NCBI GenBank assembly: GCA_036404255.1
Contig: DASWOP010000066.1
Coordinates: 1-12,408, forward strand
DNA: 12,408 nucleotides
Reading direction: 5' to 3'
Source: JARLFX01 sp036404255
GTDB taxonomy: Bacteria > Acidobacteriota > Terriglobia > Terriglobales > Acidobacteriaceae
Below the pieces are notes generated by a model, which saw only the letters and a list, made by a program, of their open reading frames with translations, had not been told where the DNA came from and ran no database searches. Of this stretch, positions 1 through 7,508 are shown piece by piece; the first letter of the stretch is position 1; each line of letters opens with the position of its first letter. The position numbers and the translations under genes were made by a program.

Positions 1-3000
1 AGAAGCATTGGTTCCGCATTGTGCGTTTGCAGCGGTAAATGCCAGCGGTGATCCGGAATAGGCGGTAAAAGTTCCAGAGAACTTATATCCACCCAAAATT
101 GCGCGGCTATAGGGATTCCCTCCACCCAGTCTTCCCTTCCCAATGGGCAGAGCCCAGACACCAGTCATTGCCAGATTGTGGCGCTGGCTTGACGTCGACT
201 CACTCCGCTCGATGCGGAAGTGGTCAAGCGCGCGACCACTCAGACTGTACCTGGCCGGAATATCGTAGCCCGAACGGAAGGTGGTGCTGTTATCAATCGA
301 CTTCGACAAGGTGTAAGTCACCATGTAAGAAAGTCCATGCGACTCGCGACGCACCAGGTAAAGTTGTAGGCCCTGATAGTTGGTATTGGAATAGTAACCA
401 TATGCATCGCTAACACTTCCATACTGGGGAAATGCCTTCAATGCCTGCGAAACCTTCTGTGTCTGGTCAAAAGTAACCGCATTGTAGTTGGGCGCTGGAA
501 CCCCCGCTGCCGCAATCGCAGCAGCTACCCTCGTCGGTGTTGCCGTCAAATCCAGTGTACTGCCTGCAGCGAGGAAAGCCGGATTGAGCTGGTTGATAAA
601 CTCACCCCGTCCGTTCGCCGTATCTTCTTGGATAAAGTGCCCCTCTGAACCCACATAGCTGGCTGTCAGAGTCAGGTTGCTGGTGATCTCGCGCTGGAAA
701 CCAACGCTCCAGTTTACGTACTCTGGTGCACGGCCACCCAGGTACTTATCTCCATAGCTCACACCCTGACCGCTGCCAGTGTATCCAGCCACGTTGGTAT
801 ACCCAGTGCCTACGGTCGAAGACAGATTTGTCGCGAGTTGAGCCACGCCAGTTGTGGGGAAACCTAGATCCAGAACAGGATTCGGAGCAACATAGCCAGT
901 CGTCTGGACCCAGCTGACCTTGGGCGTAGCACTGAAGCCCAGTGTGCCTGTACCCGTGCGGGAGTTGGTGCCGCCACCAATACCGTTACCATGGGTAAAC
1001 ATCAGGCCATAACTTGCGCGAATCACGGTCTTAGGAGTCACGGCATATGCGAAACCAATACGTGGGCCAAAGTTCTTGAAATAATCATTGATTGGTGTGT
1101 GGCAGTTACAAGAAGCGCCGGCTACAGCATTGCCTGCAAAATTAATCGTGCCCCGGGTTCCACTGACTGGGTTGATTGCTGTCGGGTTCAAATAAGAGAG
1201 CCTGTCCTTTACCTCTCGATAGGCAGGGAAATAATCCCAGCGCAGACCGGCATCGACCGTCAGCTTCTTCGTTGCTCTCCATGTGTCCTGTATGTAAGGT
1301 GAGATCGGGCGGAACCTTGCTCCATTCTCCGGCACAAAGTTCTGGGTCACGGTCACACTATCCGGCGCACCAGTCAGGAAGCTGGCATAGGCTACACCAG
1401 TTGTTGTACTGGTGGTTGCTGTTGGTTGATGTGTAATGGAATCAAGCGTGAACCCGGAAGTCTCAGTGATCGCATTAGCGATGGTAAGTGGCGTTGTTCC
1501 GGTTGTTGCTGTTAAATTCTGGTACTGCATCCACGCGATCTGTCCACCGATCGTGATCAGGTGCTTTCCCTTGGTCCATTGCAGGTTATCGATCAGCGCA
1601 TAAGAGTTAGCAATTTGCACGCTGGCGGTAACGCCTGCAAGCGTAGTCGGCGCGACCACGCCAGTAAAACTAACCGTTGGATAGGCGTCCTGCGCCTGAC
1701 CGATTGGCAGGTTGCCATAGCCATTCGCGGCCGCTCCATATTGCGATCCACGGCCAGCATTGAAGGTTGGCCCGTTATACCGGGAGAAACCATAGTTGAG
1801 TTGATTCACAATATGGGGCGTGATCGTGTAAGCGTCCTGCAGAATAATCACAGTCGTCTTCGGCGCATAATACTGGCCGTAGTAAATCGGGATAGGGCCG
1901 TTGTTTCTGCCGGATGTAGTCTGAAGGGTGGTCGTCGTGCTGGCTTGGCGTCCCTGGGCCACGATCAGCGAGAGCTGATTCTTGGAACTGATGGCATAAT
2001 CCAGGCGGTGTGTCGTCATCCAGTTCTTCAGTCCATACTTGGAGCCCGCTAAATAGTTATTTGTAGTAGCGGTATTGGTATTTGGAGGAAGAAAGCTCTG
2101 GAGATTCCTCGCCACAGTCGATTGCAGCGCCAGCGGAATAATGTTATATCCGGTGCTCGCGCCGTACGGATCAGTGGGGCCAAATGGCGTCCGCACATAA
2201 CCGCTGCCTGATGCCGTTGTCGTGCGCGGATCTAGGATGCAATTGGCTGGGGCTGCGTTCGGTAAACTGCAATTCGCGCCGCTTGCCAGCAATTCGCTGA
2301 AGTCACCCGTCCGCATCGCAGCAGTCGGCTGCGTCTGATATGAGGGCTTCGGTCCATGTGTGAAATCGTACCGGCCGTAGTTACCGAAGTAGAAGAGCCT
2401 GTCTCGAATGATCGGACCGCTCAAAACAATGCCGTACTCATTCATATGCTCTGTTGGCTTGGTTGGATGCCCGGCAGCGCTAATGAAAGCTGGTGCGAAA
2501 AATCCCCAGGTATCGAACGCCGTATTGCGAATGTAATCGTATACGGAACCGTGATATTTGTTATTGCCGGATTTGATGGAGAAGTTCAACACCCCCTGGC
2601 CTTCATACATGGCAGGGTAGCCATTGGTCTGGACCTGGAACTGGTCCACCGCATCCACCGAGATCGCCGACCACACAAAACGGGTATCGCCTTCACCGGA
2701 CGCCATCGTGAACGGAATACCGTTGATATAAACAGCAGCAGCAGCACCACGACTGCCCGATCCGTTGATCACACCTACGTTTGTAGTCTGGTTGCCATTG
2801 GTTTCATTGCTCTGCACACCAGGCATGAATTTGACGAAGTCCGTTGCACGGCGCTGGCCGGCAGCTCCGGCAGCTCCCATCTCAATCGGCAACGCAGCGT
2901 ACATGGATTGTTCCATCGTCACGCCCAACGTTGCATTCGTCGTCTCAAGCGCCGGCGGCAGACTGGTGACAGTCACCGTCTCGGTAGAGGCGCCAAGTGT

Positions 3001-3357
3001 AAGCTTTACCTCAAGATTGACCACTTCCAGCGCGTTCACATGCACCGTCTGCTGCACGAACCCCTGAAAGCCCTCTGCGCTCACGGTCACCGTATAGTCC
3101 GAAGGATCCAGTGACGACAATTCATAGTCGCCGGATGACGTCGACTTCCGCACCGTCTTCACATTAGTGCCTTTGTTGACGGCCGTTACGGTGGCGTTGG
3201 GAACTACCGCCCCAGTCTGATCCAGCACGGTTCCACGAATGGACCCCTTACCGGAAAGCTGGGCTACGGCGGCACTGGTGAAGGCAATCGTCAGCAGAAG
3301 AACAAAAGCTGTAATTGCGTGGCGAATCATCTTGGAAACTTGGACAGTACGCATCAT
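1..3357 (-). CDS. TonB-dependent receptor, Oar-like, with N-terminal carboxypeptidase-regulatory domain (partial, C-terminus off the window)
   Basis: Outer-membrane beta-barrel receptor, presumably importing a large ligand such as an oligosaccharide with energy from TonB/ExbBD. The frame is open from 3357 to the left edge (1,119 codons) with no stop, so the C-terminus is missing. Residues 1-32 form a signal peptide (hydrophobic core FVLLLTIAF, cleavage near AVA-Q). Residues about 38-122 are a carboxypeptidase-regulatory-like beta-sandwich (SIRGTVLDQTGAVVPNATV, then a YTVTVSAEGF strand). A plug-like region follows (VYINGIP near 210, VDAVDQFQV, YHGSVYDYIRN near 270), then a long barrel rich in Tyr, Asn, Thr and Gly. 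Family members of about 1,100-1,250 residues are usual, so most of it is here. A GAGAGG at 3363-3368 lies 5 nt before the ATG at 3357 and 8 nt before a second ATG at 3354; either could be used. It diverges from a pectinesterase gene, which suggests, but does not prove, a pectin-derived ligand. Confidence 0.9.
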   Translation of the reverse strand, partial: MMRTVQVSKMIRHAITAFVLLLTIAFTSAAVAQLSGKGSIRGTVLDQTGAVVPNATVTAVNKGTNVKTVRKSTSSGDYELSSLDPSDYTVTVSAEGFQGFVQQTVHVNALEVVNLEVKLTLGASTETVTVTSLPPALETTNATLGVTMEQSMYAALPIEMGAAGAAGQRRATDFVKFMPGVQSNETNGNQTTNVGVINGSGSRGAAAAVYINGIPFTMASGEGDTRFVWSAISVDAVDQFQVQTNGYPAMYEGQGVLNFSIKSGNNKYHGSVYDYIRNTAFDTWGFFAPAFISAAGHPTKPTEHMNEYGIVLSGPIIRDRLFYFGNYGRYDFTHGPKPSYQTQPTAAMRTGDFSELLASGANCSLPNAAPANCILDPRTTTASGSGYVRTPFGPTDPYGASTGYNIIPLALQSTVARNLQSFLPPNTNTATTNNYLAGSKYGLKNWMTTHRLDYAISSKNQLSLIVAQGRQASTTTTLQTTSGRNNGPIPIYYGQYYAPKTTVIILQDAYTITPHIVNQLNYGFSRYNGPTFNAGRGSQYGAAANGYGNLPIGQAQDAYPTVSFTGVVAPTTLAGVTASVQIANSYALIDNLQWTKGKHLITIGGQIAWMQYQNLTATTGTTPLTIANAITETSGFTLDSITHQPTATTSTTTGVAYASFLTGAPDSVTVTQNFVPENGARFRPISPYIQDTWRATKKLTVDAGLRWDYFPAYREVKDRLSYLNPTAINPVSGTRGTINFAGNAVAGASCNCHTPINDYFKNFGPRIGFAYAVTPKTVIRASYGLMFTHGNGIGGGTNSRTGTGTLGFSATPKVSWVQTTGYVAPNPVLDLGFPTTGVAQLATNLSSTVGTGYTNVAGYTGSGQGVSYGDKYLGGRAPEYVNWSVGFQREITSNLTLTASYVGSEGHFIQEDTANGRGEFINQLNPAFLAAGSTLDLTATPTRVAAAIAAAGVPAPNYNAVTFDQTQKVSQALKAFPQYGSVSDAYGYYSNTNYQGLQLYLVRRESHGLSYMVTYTLSKSIDNSTTFRSGYDIPARYSLSGRALDHFRIERSESTSSQRHNLAMTGVWALPIGKGRLGGGNPYSRAILGGYKFSGTFTAYSGSPLAFTAANAQCGTNAS

Positions 3358-3475
3358 TTCGACCTCTCAAGAAATCGTGCAAGGAGTTACGTGGTTCGTT
3401 ATCTCTAATCTTTTGCCTGCGCACCCACAGTTAGGTACTCGCAACAGGTAAGACCAGTTATCTTGACCGCCGAGC

Positions 3476-3505
3476 ATCATCCACCCCCGAAAGAACGCCT
3501 GTCAA
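3476..3505 (-). promoter_or_regulatory. Candidate sigma-70-like promoter for the TonB-dependent receptor
   Basis: Read on the minus strand, a perfect TTGACA (3505-3500) is followed after 18 nt by GATGAT (3481-3476), which matches TATAAT at 4 of 6 positions. It would give a leader of roughly 110 nt before the ATG at 3357. Only the -35 element is strong, so this is tentative. Confidence 0.35.
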
Positions 3506-3544
3506 GTTTTTTTGCTGTGGATTTGTTGTACAAAAAAATACTCA

Positions 3545-3573
3545 TTAAGTCCGCCCTTGCAACAAACTAGAAT
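3545..3573 (+). promoter_or_regulatory. Weak candidate promoter for the pectinesterase
   Basis: TAGAAT at 3568-3573 matches the -10 consensus at 5 of 6 positions. The hexamer 17 nt upstream, TTAAGT at 3545-3550, is a poor -35. Transcription from here would start near 3580 and leave a leader of about 140 nt, which would place the ATG codons at 3616 and 3688 before the preferred TTG start. Confidence 0.25.
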
Positions 3574-3706
3574 CCTTGCATTTCATTCACTTATGGCGTT
3601 TTTCGTCTTCTCTCTATGGAACGTTTTACTGCCCTGTGCTCATTTGGTTTTTTGCCTCTGACGCCTTACGATCAAATCCGCGGTGGTATGTACCACTGGC
3701 ACATTC

Positions 3707-3712
3707 AGGAGG
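3707..3712 (+). promoter_or_regulatory. Perfect Shine-Dalgarno that sets a TTG start
   Basis: AGGAGG sits 5 nt upstream of the TTG at 3718-3720. No other candidate start of this frame (ATG at 3616 or 3688) has a recognisable Shine-Dalgarno, and only translation from this TTG puts a standard signal peptide at the N-terminus. It is the main reason for choosing 3718. Confidence 0.75.
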
Positions 3713-3717
3713 CAGCA

Positions 3718-4785
3718 TTGTCGACCATCTCTCGCCCCGCCCTAGCCGCTGTTGCACTGCGCTTCGTTGCCGTTGCACTGGCCTTCACGGGCATCGTCTG
3801 CCACGCCCAGAAGCCCGCCCTACCCACGCTGCGCGTAGCCGCCGACGGTTCCGCCCCATATGCCTCGGTACAATCTGCCGTCGATGCTGCTCCTGAATCC
3901 GGTGGCGCCATCATCCTCATCGCCAAGGGCAGCTATCGCGAGATCGTCACCATCCACAAGCCGGGCATCACCCTGCGCGGTGCCACAGCCGATCCCGGTC
4001 AGACCACTATCGTCAACGACCACAACGCCGGCGAGAACGGTGGCACCCTGCACTCCGCCACTGTCTCTGTCTACGCAGACGACTTCCACGCCGAGCAGCT
4101 CACCATCGCCAACGACTTCAACCGCACCCACAGCCAGGTCAGCGCCGGCTCTCAGGCGCTTGCGCTCCTCCTTCAGGGCGATCGCGCCGTACTGCGCCAC
4201 GTCCACCTTCTCGGCAACCAGGACACACTCTTCGCCGGCCACAAAAGCTGCATGGCCACTGGCGGAAAAGACTGCCCACCCGCACGCTCTTTCTTCTCCG
4301 ATTGTCTGATCGCCGGCAATGTTGACTTCATCTTCGGCGACGGTGCCGTTGTCTTCGATCGCTGCGAGATTCGCAGCACCACCCACGCCGCTGGCGGCTA
4401 CATCACCGCACAGAGTCGCGTCGCAGCGGACCAGCCCGGCAGCGTCTTCGTCTTCCGCAACTGCACCCTCACTGCCGAACCCGGCGTCACCAACATCTTC
4501 CTTGGGCGGCCCTGGCGACCCTATGCCACGGTCGTCTTTCTCCACACGCAGATGGGCGACCACATCCAGTCCGTCGGCTGGCATGAGTGGCACGAAGGCG
4601 AGACCCATTCGCTGGAAACCGCGACCTATGCGGAGTTTGATTCCACAGGCCCCGGCGCGGCCGGCATCAGAGAAGGCAAGCGAGAGCCCTTCTCCCACCA
4701 ACTCACCGCTACACAGGCCGAGGCATACTCCACCGCTGCTGTTCTGAGTGGCAGCGATCATTGGGACCCGGAAAGCATCCGCTAG
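3718..4785 (+). CDS. Secreted pectinesterase (pectin methylesterase, carbohydrate esterase family 8)
   Basis: Removes methyl esters from homogalacturonan, giving pectate and methanol and making the polymer open to pectate lyases. Started at the TTG of 3718 the protein has 355 residues, with a signal peptide at 1-30 (one Arg, hydrophobic core, cleavage near CHA-Q), so it acts in the periplasm or outside. Family motifs appear in order: GSYREIVTI (71-79), a QALAL segment (Gln146), GNQDTLF (Gln168, Asp169, general acid/base), NVDFIFGDG (Asp203, nucleophile) and LGRPW (Arg264, Trp266), then GWHEW near 287-291. All catalytic residues of the right-handed parallel beta-helix family are present, so it should be active. 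The ATG at 3616 would give 389 residues but hides the signal peptide behind 34 residues. A strong hairpin terminator lies downstream. Confidence 0.93.
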   Translation: MSTISRPALAAVALRFVAVALAFTGIVCHAQKPALPTLRVAADGSAPYASVQSAVDAAPESGGAIILIAKGSYREIVTIHKPGITLRGATADPGQTTIVNDHNAGENGGTLHSATVSVYADDFHAEQLTIANDFNRTHSQVSAGSQALALLLQGDRAVLRHVHLLGNQDTLFAGHKSCMATGGKDCPPARSFFSDCLIAGNVDFIFGDGAVVFDRCEIRSTTHAAGGYITAQSRVAADQPGSVFVFRNCTLTAEPGVTNIFLGRPWRPYATVVFLHTQMGDHIQSVGWHEWHEGETHSLETATYAEFDSTGPGAAGIREGKREPFSHQLTATQAEAYSTAAVLSGSDHWDPESIR

Positions 4786-4789
4786 AACA

Positions 4790-4850
4790 AAATTTTCTGT
4801 TGGTGTAGCGGTTTAGCTAGCGCAAATTTTCTATTGCTGTATGCGGTTGG
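4790..4850. repeat. Imperfect tandem duplication, unit about 34 bp
   Basis: Two copies start with the same block, AAATTTTCT, at 4790 and 4824. The first continues GTTGGTGTAGCGGTT and the second ATTGCTGTATGCGGTT. They differ by a few substitutions and one inserted base. The repeat begins just 3' of the pectinesterase stop codon and codes for nothing I can see. Confidence 0.55.
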
Positions 4851-4863
4851 TTAAACCCATTTG

Positions 4864-4902
4864 TTTGTCATTCCGAAGCGCAGCGCACAGAATCTGCTTC
4901 TC
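4864..4902. repeat. Candidate dispersed intergenic repeat (REP-like)
   Basis: The stretch begins TTGTCATTCCGAAGCGCAGC and ends AGAATCTGCTTCTC. It can fold weakly, with GAAGC (4875-4879) pairing with GCTTC (4896-4900). It resembles a short element (GTCATTCCGA-GCGCAGCG-AGAATCTGC) that I recall as frequent between genes of acidobacterial genomes. Only one copy is in this window, so the repeat nature rests on recall and not on the sequence here. Confidence 0.4.
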
Positions 4903-4971
4903 GGGTGCCGCCACAAATCATTCCATCGGGAAAACCACTCTACGCAATAGCACGCACTTAACTAACTCAAG

Positions 4972-5015
4972 AACGATAGGGCTCCTGATCCGTTGATCAG
5001 GAGCCCTATCGTTTT
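4972..5015. terminator. Strong hairpin terminator between convergent genes
   Basis: A perfect inverted repeat of 19 bp (4972-4990 with 4995-5013) encloses a 4-nt loop, CGTT. On the plus strand the stem ends in a run of four T (5012-5015), as expected for intrinsic termination of the pectinesterase transcript. It lies about 40 bp past the stop codon of the minus-strand NHL gene and could stop that transcript as well, though its minus-strand trailer is less T-rich. Confidence 0.85.
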
Positions 5016-5053
5016 AAATCATCACCGCCATGCAACAGCCGTGTGTGTAGCAC

Positions 5054-7402
5054 CTACGGAACCTGCGGTGGTCCCACCAGCGGAGTCTTCACCGGCACCG
5101 CCACACCCACAAACTCCGTCAGCGAGTTCAGCGCCTGGTTGGAGATCCACACATTGCCTGACGCGTCAATCGCGAGCGCGTACGGTTCCACCATACCAGC
5201 ATCGCTGCCAAAGCCGATGCTGGGCGAAAACCCTGCTCCCGGCGTAGTTGTCGCCGAGCCCGCCAGTTCAGAGAAGGAATTGCCGCGATAGTTAGCGACC
5301 CACACTGTGCCGCCGCCATCCACCGCGATGCCCTGCGGATGCACAATGCCTGAACCCGTGTACCCGCGGGAAACCACCGTGCCCGTGCTGCTCAGTTCGC
5401 TGATGCTGTCACCGAAGTAATTAGCCACCCACACGTACCCTCCGGCGTCTACCGCTAGGCCAGAGGCCCCCGAACAGCAGGTGATCGGCGTAACCGTACT
5501 ACCATCGGCCGAGACGCGCGTCACCGTATTCGAAGATTGGTTCGCGATCCAGCCAACGTGGTTGTTGTCCGCGGCCACAGCCACCGGGAACTCCAGTGAG
5601 CCATATCCGCAGCCTTTACTGTTGCAGTTCGTCGTTATCTGCGTTCCGGCGTTGGCATAGAGCGCATAGGTCGAGTTGCCATAGTTCGCGATCCACATAT
5701 TGCCATTCGGGTCAGAGGCAATCCCCGTCGGGAAGTAGATTCCGGCGGTGTAGCCGATGCCGCTGGAGATAGCGACACCTGCATTGCTAAACTTCGACAC
5801 CGTGCCACCGTTATATGGGCTGCCCGGAGTCTCGTCATTCTCTACCCACACGTTGTTCGCTCCATCGATTGCCATGCCGTACGACTCATGCAATCCCGAA
5901 CCGGTAATGCCGTTGGCAAAGACCGGCGTGCCACCCGGCTCGAACTCCGAAAGCACCTCGTTGTAGTTCGCTGACCATACATTGCCGTAGCTATCCACCG
6001 CGATAGCTGTGGGCTCGTTCATCCCGCCACCCGTGACGGTGATATACGTCATCCAATCCGGCGGTGGGTCCGAAAGCACCGGCGTAAACGTGGTGCCGGT
6101 CGCAAGCGTCCATAGCGCCGTCGCATTGTTCCCCGGCTGGCGAGCAATGTTGAACGCAGCATCCACCGTGTTGCTGGGCGTCGTAACCGGTGCCGTAGTC
6201 GTTGCTGCCGCGCTGAACAAAGCGGTGCAGGATGCACTGTTCACTGCGCACGCTGTGAACGCGTTCGCCAGCGTATTGAGCTTCGCGCTGGAAACCGTCA
6301 CGTTCGTAGCAATACTCAAACTGGGCGAGACACCCGTTGCCGTATCCACCAGCACCTGTTCCGTCACAATGGCATGTGCCAGGCCAGCCGCGTTTGTCGC
6401 AGTCGCACCGATATTGCCACCCGTTGAGTAAAACTGCGCCAGCGTCGCGGCCGTAGCCACAGTCGAAATCTCATTCAGCGTAACCGAGGTGTTTGTCGTC
6501 AGGCTGCCGCACGGCGGCAATGGTGTAATCAGCCACAGCGCGCTGTTGTAGCTTCCCGTGATTCCAACCTGCCCGCCCTTCGCCAGCAGATAGATCGCGG
6601 AGCTCGCCGTTGGGCAGGTAAAGCTCGACGGTATCGCGAAATTGCCGTTCACGTCCGTGCTCACGGCTCCGCTCAGCAGTGCGGTTGCCGTAGAGCCATT
6701 CCCTGTAGTCCCGGCTGCATAAAGCTGCACACTTGCACCCACTACCGGTGTCGCGGACGAGGTAACCACGCCGCAGAAGAGCAGTCCGGATGCCGGGCAG
6801 GCCCAACCAACCTGCACCAGAAAACTGGTCGTCGCCGTCGCCGTCGTATAGTTTCCAGCGGCTGCCTGGCTCGCCCCCAGCACCACCGTGCCGCCCATCC
6901 CGGTCAGCGTTACCGTGCTGCCAGAGATCGTCGCCGGTCCGCTCGTCACGCTATACGTGATTGCTCCCGTAGATGGAGATGTCGCGCTCACCGTGAACGC
7001 CGAAGCGGTATTAGCCTTCGCCGGAACGACCGTAAACCTCAAACCCGGCGTTCCCGCCACCACAGAGAAGCTGGTCGTCGCTGTCGCTGCTGCATAGCCC
7101 CCGCTGGCTGGCTCACTGGCGCTCAGCGTCACCGTTCCAATCCCGGTCACGCTCACCATCGTTCCAGCGATCGTCGCCGGCCCGCTCGCCACGGCATAGC
7201 TAATCAAAGCGGTCGAAGCCGATGTCGCATTCACTGAGAACGCCGCATCGCCGTACGCATGCGTGGCAACCTTGTCGAAAGCCAGACCAGGATCTGTGGG
7301 TCCCTGAACCGAGCCACCAGAGCCGCAACCTGCAAGCAGCAGACCACAGAGCGCAGTAAGAACAAGAATGGACGATGAGTACGACATTCGACAGGAACGC
7401 AT
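5054..7402 (-). CDS. Surface lipoprotein with two Ig-like repeats and a C-terminal NHL beta-propeller
   Basis: Function unknown; likely an outer-membrane or exported lipoprotein that binds proteins or glycans. From the ATG at 7402 it has 782 residues. Residues 1-26 are a lipoprotein signal (LLLAGC, Cys26 lipidated), followed by a Gly/Ser linker. Two tandem Ig-like repeats cover about 33-197; each contains ITYSVTSGPATISG- or ISYAVASGPATIAG-type strands. A region of about 200-445 starts with a small carboxypeptidase-regulatory-like fold, then a helical block (NEISTVATAATLAQF, later VDAAFNIARQPGNNATALW) that I know only from acidobacterial NHL proteins. From about 460 to the end there are six or so NHL repeats (AIAVDSYGNVWSANY, GIAVDGGGTVWVANY, ALAIDASGNVWISN). 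A TTG at 7426 would add 8 residues but has no ribosome binding site; ATG 7402 has a weak GGTGG. No sorting signal or C-terminal TM is present, so it is not an obvious exosortase substrate. Confidence 0.85.
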   Translation of the reverse strand: MRSCRMSYSSSILVLTALCGLLLAGCGSGGSVQGPTDPGLAFDKVATHAYGDAAFSVNATSASTALISYAVASGPATIAGTMVSVTGIGTVTLSASEPASGGYAAATATTSFSVVAGTPGLRFTVVPAKANTASAFTVSATSPSTGAITYSVTSGPATISGSTVTLTGMGGTVVLGASQAAAGNYTTATATTSFLVQVGWACPASGLLFCGVVTSSATPVVGASVQLYAAGTTGNGSTATALLSGAVSTDVNGNFAIPSSFTCPTASSAIYLLAKGGQVGITGSYNSALWLITPLPPCGSLTTNTSVTLNEISTVATAATLAQFYSTGGNIGATATNAAGLAHAIVTEQVLVDTATGVSPSLSIATNVTVSSAKLNTLANAFTACAVNSASCTALFSAAATTTAPVTTPSNTVDAAFNIARQPGNNATALWTLATGTTFTPVLSDPPPDWMTYITVTGGGMNEPTAIAVDSYGNVWSANYNEVLSEFEPGGTPVFANGITGSGLHESYGMAIDGANNVWVENDETPGSPYNGGTVSKFSNAGVAISSGIGYTAGIYFPTGIASDPNGNMWIANYGNSTYALYANAGTQITTNCNSKGCGYGSLEFPVAVAADNNHVGWIANQSSNTVTRVSADGSTVTPITCCSGASGLAVDAGGYVWVANYFGDSISELSSTGTVVSRGYTGSGIVHPQGIAVDGGGTVWVANYRGNSFSELAGSATTTPGAGFSPSIGFGSDAGMVEPYALAIDASGNVWISNQALNSLTEFVGVAVPVKTPLVGPPQVP

Positions 7403-7508
7403 AGAAGTGACCACCGGCAACAGCAAAATGAGGAGCTTTTTATCTTGTGCCGAATTTTACGCTATCAGCGCACCTTCCGGCATAAATACCCCGTTACAGG
7501 ACCCAATC

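Larger units (their letters stand above)
3358..3717. promoter_or_regulatory. Divergent intergenic control region between receptor and pectinesterase
   Basis: This 360-bp stretch separates two divergent genes and must hold the promoters of both. I see a TTGACA-type candidate facing the receptor, a weaker candidate facing the pectinesterase, an AT-rich patch near 3504-3550, and a short perfect palindrome TTGTACAA at 3526-3533 that could be an operator half or chance. I do not recognise a riboswitch, RNA gene or convincing small ORF. An in-frame ATG at 3616 lengthens the pectinesterase frame but has no ribosome binding site. Confidence 0.6.

Noticed and set aside
2356..3114. Open frame of 252 codons on the plus strand
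   Set aside because: It is antisense to the start of the TonB-dependent receptor, whose reading frame is continuous and motif-rich; no domain is recognisable here.
3526..3533. TTGTACAA palindrome as an operator
   Set aside because: An 8-bp palindrome in AT-rich DNA is easily due to chance, and no second copy or known regulator consensus is present.
3820..4761. Long open frame (313 codons) on the minus strand inside the pectinesterase gene
   Set aside because: It is antisense to a gene with complete catalytic motifs; its residues are low-complexity Gly/Ala/Val/Asp without a recognisable domain, as expected from high-GC codon bias.
7052..7300. Ig-like repeat DNA as a mobile or CRISPR-type repeat
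   Set aside because: The similarity is at protein level between two Ig-like domains, with diverged DNA and no short identical repeats with spacers.
7403..7426. TTG at 7426 as start of the NHL lipoprotein
   Set aside because: No ribosome binding site precedes it, and the 8 extra residues lengthen the n-region of the signal peptide for no reason; ATG at 7402 fits better, though not decisively.
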